64,000 nucleotides of DNA from Carposina sasakii (taxonomy: Eukaryota; Arthropoda; Insecta; Lepidoptera; Carposinidae): contig CP053156.1 in assembly GCA_014607495.2 (NCBI GenBank), positions 4,340,001-4,404,000 on the forward strand, in the 5' to 3' direction. The translations under genes were made by a program, and so were the position numbers. The notes under the pieces were generated by a model. It did no database searches and was not told the origin of the DNA. It saw only the letters and a program-made list of their open reading frames with translations. How positions within the stretch are numbered: the stretch's first letter is position 1; every line of letters begins with the position of its first letter. Shown here piece after piece: positions 59,401-64,000 of this stretch.

Positions 59401-62400
59401 TCTAAACCAGCCTTTGCAGGCCTAAAGGGGGGCGGTAAGAGACCCAGAAAAAAAATCGTTGTGTAGAGGCTTGGGAGTTATAGTAGTTTTTAAATAGGAG
59501 ATGAAAAAAAGGGGCTCTAAAAATAATTTATTCTCAAAGTGGGCAGTAGACAAAATAAGTTTGGGAACCCCTTGTCTATACGGTCGCATTTGAGCTTAAG
59601 AGCTATTAAATTCAGCACAGTCGAGAGAGTGACGTTGCAAAAAATATTTACGCAGTCGGGTTTTTCTTTAAGTAATTGATTGAGGTTATTATTTTCTTTT
59701 CTTGTTACCTGGTCAGCCAAGTTAGCAGCATCGCTAGTCAGCACCTTGCCGTCCTTTTTGGTGAGATCAGTCCCTGTGGCGGTAGACTTGTTGGTGATGA
59801 GAGGCTTCATCTTCTCCTTCTTGCTGTCGCTCTTCGGAGGGGTCGTTAGAGAGCGCTTCTTCTTGTCTACTATGTACTGTGGAATAGACATATTATGTAT
59901 GTACATACTGTCATGTTCTAGGCCCGTGTAAGATTCATCGAATGTCTCGGATTCATTTTGGGAGTTTGGATTCGCCTGGAAAATTATATTCAACTCAGGG
60001 CCCGTGTCATTTTGCTGGCTGTTATTGTTTAGTGGAAAGGTGCTACGTAATCTATTTATATATAAAATGCATGCTTCCGAATGACGTTGATTTTAGAAAC
60101 TTGGAAAGTGTGTTCTTTGTGTGACGTAGACATCAGATAAGATAGGGGTTTCTGAAATACCTAGAACAACGGAAATTAAGGGGACTTCTTACGTTTTCAC
60201 AGACGAAATCGCATTCGTCTAGTAGTAGATAATATATATTATTGTTACATTGGTTATCGTTCTTATTTTAGTTAAGTGTAGACTTATTATAACATTCTTC
60301 AAATTGTAAGTTCTTCTGTCTCCATAGTAATTCTTAACTCGGGGTACTTCATTTTTGCCCGATGACACAGATCTGGTACTATGGCTATGTGCTAATAACT
60401 TTATAGTAGATAATATACAGGTGATATTTTTAACTTATTATAACATTAAATTATAAGTTCTTCATTATGTTAAAACATACCTCTGAGCTTTCGTTGATAT
60501 TCTGTATACTCCGGGACATTATACTTTTCAATTCTTCACCTGTATCTTCCTTTTCACAGCCAAAATGGTAATACCTGAAAGCAACAAAAGTGAATAAAGA
60601 ACTAAACAATAGGTAGAGAATTTCATCAAGATTTTGTTGTTTATCCATTTAAGTATGCTCTTTATCTCTTTATGGTCAGAATCTTATTGCCCACATACTG
60701 GGTGTAAAAAGACAACTTTGTTCTTTTAATACCTCGTATTCTTTGTAACATTACGATCATTTTTTTCTATGGAAATGAAACCACGGGTTTCCAAGATATT
60801 AAGTTGCAATATATAAAGTTGCATTAATATTATATTTTTTTTTACATAAATCCGTCTGAAATCGGTTAACATACATTTTTTTCAATGATACCATGTCAAA
60901 ATGTTATAATGTTAGTTTTGTATAATGTTTGTGTGTACCATTTGTACTTTGCGCATCAAACGAATACATTGCTTGCAATAAAATGACAGTATTTTTTCAT
61001 AATTTTTTTGTCCGTTTTCCAGGGTTGGTTCCATAGAAGAAAATGATCGTAACCTTACAAAGAATACGAGGTATTAAAAAAACATTGTTGTCTTTTTACA
61101 TCCTGTATATGTCATGTCTATTCAGTTCAAAATAATTCCCTGTTGGCTCATATTATAAGTACACAAGAATTTACAAGTAAAAAGAAAACTTACATAGACA
61201 TATCCAATAAAAAACAAAAACTTACCGAATCAAAGCGCGCGACGCATACACAGTAGGGTGCAAAGACAGCGAGGGGCACAAATAGACCCGGTTCAGGTTG
61301 ACCCCGCGGGTATCCGTCCGGTAATGACCCCGGGCCACTCCGTCCGGGTTCAAAAAAGGGATCATTTTGAACACGTAGTTCTTTCGCAGCTGGATCGCGA
61401 TGGGATCGTTCCTGGATAGCAACAGGTTCAGAAACCCGTTGAATACGAAGCTCGATGGTGTCTCTCCGGGATGTACTCTGGCCGATATGAAGATCACCTG
61501 CGTGGATTTTTTTATACATATGATAGATCATAGATTCAAGCTGGGTTGTTAGAAAAAATAAAGACTTCCTATTGAAATAAATCTTTCGATGACTCTACAA
61601 ACTTCGCAGTCACTCGCAAAATTATTACATTGTCTAAGGCGATCGATAGATAGATAAATAATAATAGCTACAGGGTTTACCAACCTTTCTTCGGATTTTC
61701 AATTCCTTACACCTCACTGGTTGGGTAGATTCTCAATTCTTGTGGCCACTAGTCAAATACGGTAGGTATTTGACTAGTGGCCACAAGAATTATAATATAA
61801 ACTATGCTTAAATTATATTATAATTAAGAGTCTAACCTTTTTATTTTGGAACTTGTAAGCTCGCTCCTGCTTGTCTGGGAACAGATTCTTCAGCCTCTCC
61901 TCTCTCTCTTGCGTGATGCCGTGGTACGAGGTTATGGTCAGTAAGTCTACCCGCCTTCCTGTAATCCAATCGGCAGGGCTATTACTTGCAGTAGGAAAGT
62001 CAAAGCAATTCGATTGCAAAATTTAAGAGTGTTTGACGGTCCCTACTCCAAGTTCAGTAATAGGCCTGCGGGGTGCCGAATCTTGCTTATACATCAGAAT
62101 AACAAATAGGCTAGGTATCTTTTGGTTATTTGGGCTAAATAAGACAAAAAGGGACAGGTAGGACCAATTTTAAGTTTAGGTTTAAGTGTGTCAGTCAGAA
62201 TCGACCACAATAGGTATTTCATATGGAGCAACAGTCATACATACCTAATGTTTAAACTATAATTTTGTATCTCCCTATTTGAATTGCCCGCTATTTTCTT
62301 CGTCTCCCCACTCGGGCCCCGTGTGCTTTCGCCCCGCCACAGTAGTGGTAGTTGCCCAACCACCGCGGCGCCGACCTCTCGCTCGACAAGTGAATTTTTG

Positions 62401-63880
62401 TGTGTGACAAACTGACCTACCCAATGAAGAGTGCCCGTACCCTATAGTGAACTATGAACCTAAACCCTAAGATAAATTTCCGCGCGGAAGAAGAAAGAAG
62501 AAAAACACCCACGCGACGCGACCCCCTAAATCCCTAAACATTTAATTTTCTTGGCCCAGCCCCTTCCCTATATTTCATGCTAAGTGCTTGGACTATGACC
62601 ACAGGGGGGTTGTCTATGACCGACCACAATCATGATTTGTCAAAGTCGATCCGCGGAGGGTGTGTTAGTTATAAAATCTACATGTCTTGAAGATCAGGAA
62701 TGTGTAAAATCAACCTGTCTCACCTACCTTCAAGCGAATAGATAAGGCATTCCCGGCAGTAATAAATATCGTCGAAAGACTGCGGCGAAGCCAGAGGCAG
62801 CAGTTTGGCATCGATCGAGTTGAGAGCGATCTGCAGCTCAGCGAATGAAAACGGGTATGTGAACGCGAAGAATGTCGTCGCCTTCAGGTTCTCAGCGGTG
62901 CGGTATTTGAAGCTCAGCGTGAAGGTATTGTCGTCCGTCTATAGGGGTTTGCAGCTGGTTATTGCCCTTAATTTCCGTGTGCATATATATATCTTAGAGT
63001 GAAAACCTTGGAAATGCATCAAAAGTATAAAACAAAGTTACTTCCCACTGTCTGTTTGTCCCTATGTATGTTTAAATCTTTAAAACTACGCAAGTGATTT
63101 TGATTTTTAAAAGACGCCATAGCACTGTTTTTTCTTTTTCCTGAAAAGTTTCTTCTTTTACACTAACAAGATTTTCACTCAAAGAGTTCCCAAAAAATTG
63201 GGTAGCTAGAACTGCAGGAGACTGAACTGTAGAAGACAGTCCCACAGTCACATTTAGCCATCAGGGCCGGATGTCAAAGATCAGTGTAAACATATTATTG
63301 CTTAAAATTATATCCTAGTTGAGAATAACAAAGTTAATTAGGTATTGCTATCGCTAGACATGTAATAAGCCTACTGCTTGATGTGATTGACATGATTTCA
63401 ACTGTCTGGCTTTATTACAATTTTACTTATATTATAGTTACATATTTATGGTACGTTCCATAAAAGTGTATATTATTCTTTCCGAAAGCATGTAAAATCA
63501 TTGGTCCTGCACCTGATCTCTCTCCGGTTGTGTCGGTTTTCCGTCCCATTGGACTATGAGAATAACGGAATAGAGAGTGCATCTGTGTTTGCGCACACAC
63601 TTGTGCACTATATTATCTCCTGCATACCTGGCTAATCTCCATAGAGATTGATCGCCTTGGCCGAAATACGGTCGTAGATCATGATGATGATGATGATATT
63701 ATTCTAAAATTAGTTATATGTATATTCATATATGTAAATAATTATTAGTATTACCGAGTGAACAGGCCTGTCACGGATGCGCTCCCACTGAGGTTTTCCC
63801 GGCAATGTCCTAGTGACAGGAGCCATGCCTTGGTTGTACATTTTTCCTTGCTTGTTCAGGTTTATAAGGTTTAACCGAAC
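47833..63880 (-). CDS. AGBL5: cytosolic carboxypeptidase CCP5/AGBL5-like tubulin deglutamylase (3' 16 coding exons)
   Basis: This is an M14-family zinc carboxypeptidase; CCP5 removes branch-point glutamates from tubulin side chains. Exons in transcription order: 63880-63755, 62938-62728, 61958-61837, 61497-61226, 60574-60481, 59975-59709, 58042-57822, 57313-57256, 56961-56848, 56506-56411, 55525-55334, 54846-54669, 53968-53830, 53286-53082, 50431-50294 and 48243-47833. They sum to 2,844 nt (947 residues plus TAG) in continuous phase. Motifs: [20 protein letters not shown]; zinc ligands in [18 protein letters not shown] substrate pocket; third zinc ligand in [21 protein letters not shown]; catalytic glutamate region [11 protein letters not shown] long hydrophilic insert between the two catalytic halves is typical of CCP5. 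The start codon lies beyond the window. The donor after 56848 (gtttta) and the acceptor before 57313 are the weakest calls. Confidence 0.93.
50073..50245 (+). mobile_element. Helitron-like remnant (3' end)
   Basis: Contains gctgtctgtccgttcctatg and ends gtgcgaagccggggcgggtcgctagtat, the lepidopteran Helitron-like 3' end. A related 5' fragment (actgtctgtttgtccctatg) is at 63040-63110. Confidence 0.6.
50488..50617. mobile_element. piggyBac-type MITE with TTAA at both ends
   Basis: Left end ttaacgcatttacggccg and right end gccggcagcgaatgtgttaa are imperfect inverted repeats bounded by TTAA. About 130 bp, located 57 bp upstream (minus strand) of a CCP5-like exon. Confidence 0.75.
52518..53027. 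repeat. complex tandem repeat, about 205-230 bp period
   Basis: Units beginning aacgattcccattctaccc recur at about 52523, 52728 and 52957. Each contains shorter sub-repeats (attctacccacaaat, aaatcgtggctaact). It lies in the CCP5-like intron just downstream of the 53082 donor. Confidence 0.85.
53082..54846 (-). CDS. AGBL5: CCP5-like exons: second catalytic half
   Basis: Exon 54846-54669 starts with a Lys/Pro-rich stretch and ends [14 protein letters not shown] with the third zinc-ligand histidine. Exon 53968-53830 encodes [20 protein letters not shown] and [18 protein letters not shown]. Exon 53286-53082 encodes [16 protein letters not shown], then [18 protein letters not shown] with the catalytic glutamate, and a proline-rich tail to PHIFEE. 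Confidence 0.95.
54088..54190. repeat. foldback repeat, about 22-bp arms
   Basis: tccgaaacattcgcaccttcg and cgaaggtgcgaatgttccgta are inverted around about 55 bp. It lies in a CCP5-like intron. Confidence 0.75.
55005..55102. mobile_element. MITE family A, copy 6 (short form)
   Basis: Arms gaattacgtaacttgcaata and tatagcaagttacgtaatca enclose only about 60 bp. It lies in a CCP5-like intron. Confidence 0.85.
55334..55525 (-). CDS. AGBL5: CCP5-like exon containing a 12-bp Gly/Leu/Ser minisatellite
   Basis: A 192-nt exon, phase 0 to phase 0 with both neighbours, from acceptor acatcag to donor gtaagt. It contains four units of about 12 nt (ttgtcggggggg type) giving LSGG. One unit has six rather than seven G (55460-55465 on plus), so the frame upstream of that point reads VVGG and downstream LSGG. 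The chained frame has no stop. The alternative frame upstream starts [14 protein letters not shown], which looks more like the downstream LSGG frame, so a one-base length change inside the run is likely in evolution or in the assembly. Confidence 0.65.
56135..56390 (+). mobile_element. LINE 3' tail in a CCP5-like intron
   Basis: Shares gggtttccgggaggcgggc, ggtgactatgggcaaaaccc and gaggcctgcgtccagcagtg with the RpS14-intron copy and extends further 5' (gcctgcccgtgggtatcgta). It ends in a gaagaagaag tail. Confidence 0.75.
56411..60574 (-). CDS. AGBL5: CCP5-like exons encoding the hydrophilic inter-catalytic insert
   Basis: Exons 60574-60481, 59975-59709, 58042-57822, 57313-57256, 56961-56848 and 56506-56411 encode a Ser/Lys/Asn-rich segment with low expected structure, for example [20 protein letters not shown] and [19 protein letters not shown]. 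The last exon has a CTNCF cysteine pair. This corresponds to the family-specific loop between the NLNR motif and the LHGH zinc ligand. Conservation is expected to be weak, so individual junctions are supported mainly by phase continuity. Confidence 0.8.
57030..57253. repeat. tandem repeat, about 35-bp units
   Basis: About six imperfect units of the form cacaattagggtcgctacac plus agttcctgt. The array abuts the donor of the CCP5-like exon 57313-57256. Confidence 0.85.
57418..57560. mobile_element. MITE family B, copy 4
   Basis: Left half cttaaaactaaacttaagtt, right half aagtttaggtttacgtgtta and the internal gggacaggtaggactaactt match the family. It lies in a CCP5-like intron. Confidence 0.75.
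58938..59270 (-). mobile_element. tRNA-derived SINE, family S1, copy 2
   Basis: Same family and orientation as copy 1, including the tRNA head with ggttaagacgtgcacc and the B box aagttcgatccc. It retains an internal segment (ctctcatagtccgatgga) that copy 1 lacks. It lies in a CCP5-like intron. Confidence 0.85.
59410..59577. mobile_element. hAT-type fragment in a CCP5-like intron
   Basis: Ends in aagtttgggaaccccttgtc, a hAT-like terminal repeat; the other end (aaaccagcctttgcaggcc) is only a loose match. Confidence 0.45.
60698..61105. mobile_element. Tc1/mariner-type MITE with about 80-bp inverted repeats
   Basis: The left arm ctgggtgtaaaaagacaact... and the reverse complement of the right arm (caggatgtaaaaagacaac...) match over about 80 bp, including atacctcgtattctttgtaa. 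TA dinucleotides flank both ends (60696-60697, 61106-61107), as expected for mariner insertion. There is no coding capacity. Confidence 0.85.
61226..63880 (-). CDS. AGBL5: CCP5-like exons: N-terminal CCP domain and first catalytic half
   Basis: Exon 63880-63755 ([12 protein letters not shown] end) and 62938-62728 ([20 protein letters not shown], beta-sandwich N-domain) precede 61958-61837 ([15 protein letters not shown]). Exon 61497-61226 carries the HPGE zinc-binding pair, the motif [15 protein letters not shown], and NLNR. The pieces line up with the canonical order of M14 family D (cytosolic) carboxypeptidases. Confidence 0.95.
61735..61791. repeat. perfect 26-bp inverted repeat, 5-bp loop
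   Basis: The arm at 61735-61760 (contains ttgtggccactagtcaaa) is exactly complementary to 61766-61791, with loop ggtag. It lies in a CCP5-like intron, about 45 bp downstream (minus strand) of exon 61958-61837. Confidence 0.95.
61980..62036. mobile_element. MITE family A, copy 7 (half element)
   Basis: Only one arm (tattacttgcagtaggaaag, then aaagcaattcgattgcaaaa) remains, starting 22 bp upstream of a CCP5-like exon acceptor. Confidence 0.6.
62140..62211. mobile_element. MITE family B, copy 5 (right half)
   Basis: Contains gggacaggtaggaccaattt, aagtttaggtttaagtgtgt and the end cagtcagaatcgaccacaat. The left half is missing. Confidence 0.65.
63030..63120 (+). mobile_element. Helitron-like fragment
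   Basis: Contains cactgtctgtttgtccctat, atgtttaaatctttaaaact and gtgattttgatttttaaaag, matching the first part of the copy at 50073. The 3' part is missing. Confidence 0.45.
63500..63698 (+). mobile_element. tRNA-derived SINE, family S1, copy 3 (5'-truncated)
   Basis: The body of the same SINE in the opposite orientation (gtgcatctgtgtttgcgcac), ending in an atgatgatgatgatgat microsatellite tail. The tRNA head is absent, as expected for 5' truncation during retroposition. Confidence 0.8.
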
Positions 63881-64000
63881 CTAAAAAAAATAAGATGTTT
63901 GGTACTTTTAGACTAAAATGCCAACACTCAAGAGTGGAATTACACACCCATATATACAATAAAAATATGCATTGATTATGGTCATATAATTTACACAACT

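Overview
The window is eukaryotic, and almost certainly lepidopteran (moth or butterfly) genomic DNA. It has intron-rich genes with GT-AG splice sites, GC-rich short exons in AT-rich introns, and a dense set of lepidopteran-type repeats: Helitron-like elements with tandem 'attcccacggga' units, tRNA-headed SINEs ending in (GAT)n, non-LTR retrotransposon 3' tails, and many small foldback MITEs. No operons, CRISPR arrays or prokaryotic signals were seen.

Four genes are supported. (1) 2405-32483, plus strand: the 3' part of a COMPASS-type histone H3K4 methyltransferase, the trithorax-related (trr) / KMT2C-KMT2D orthologue. I chained 27 coding exons in consistent phase. They encode about 3,309 residues ending in extended PHD, FYRN/FYRC, WDR5-binding (WIN), SET and post-SET modules. 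The N-terminal exons lie further upstream, probably outside the window. (2) 37034-40364, minus strand: Sar1, the COPII small GTPase, complete at 193 residues in four coding exons and convergent with trr. (3) 44156-45665, plus strand: ribosomal protein S14, complete at 151 residues in two coding exons plus a likely non-coding first exon. (4) 47833-63880, minus strand: the 3' 16 coding exons (947 residues) of a cytosolic carboxypeptidase of the CCP5/AGBL5 type, which removes glutamates from tubulin. Its first exons lie beyond the right edge.

Introns and intergenic spaces are mostly mobile-element debris. A 5'-truncated Jockey/CR1-type LINE with an open 752-codon reverse-transcriptase frame sits in sense orientation in a trr intron. 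A decayed piggyBac-like element keeps a two-exon transposase N-terminus (about 42.8-43.2 kb). One MITE family with TTACGTAA in its termini occurs seven times, often right beside exons. A second MITE family occurs five times, and one SINE family three times.

The most notable signals are micro-duplications at functionally critical trr exons. A 78-bp tandem copy of the FYR-region exon end, including its splice donor, has the donor of the second copy changed from GT to AT. A decoy copy of the start of the SET catalytic exon lies about 370 bp upstream of the real one. Other points are three LXXLL motifs in trr (nuclear-receptor coactivator type), a sharp compositional contrast between the 5.5-kb trr exon and its GC-rich neighbours, a perfect 26-bp inverted repeat with a 5-bp loop at 61735-61791, and a 12-bp minisatellite with a one-base register change inside a coding exon of the CCP5 gene. 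The genes are broadly expressed housekeeping or chromatin genes, and nothing suggests that they act in a single pathway.
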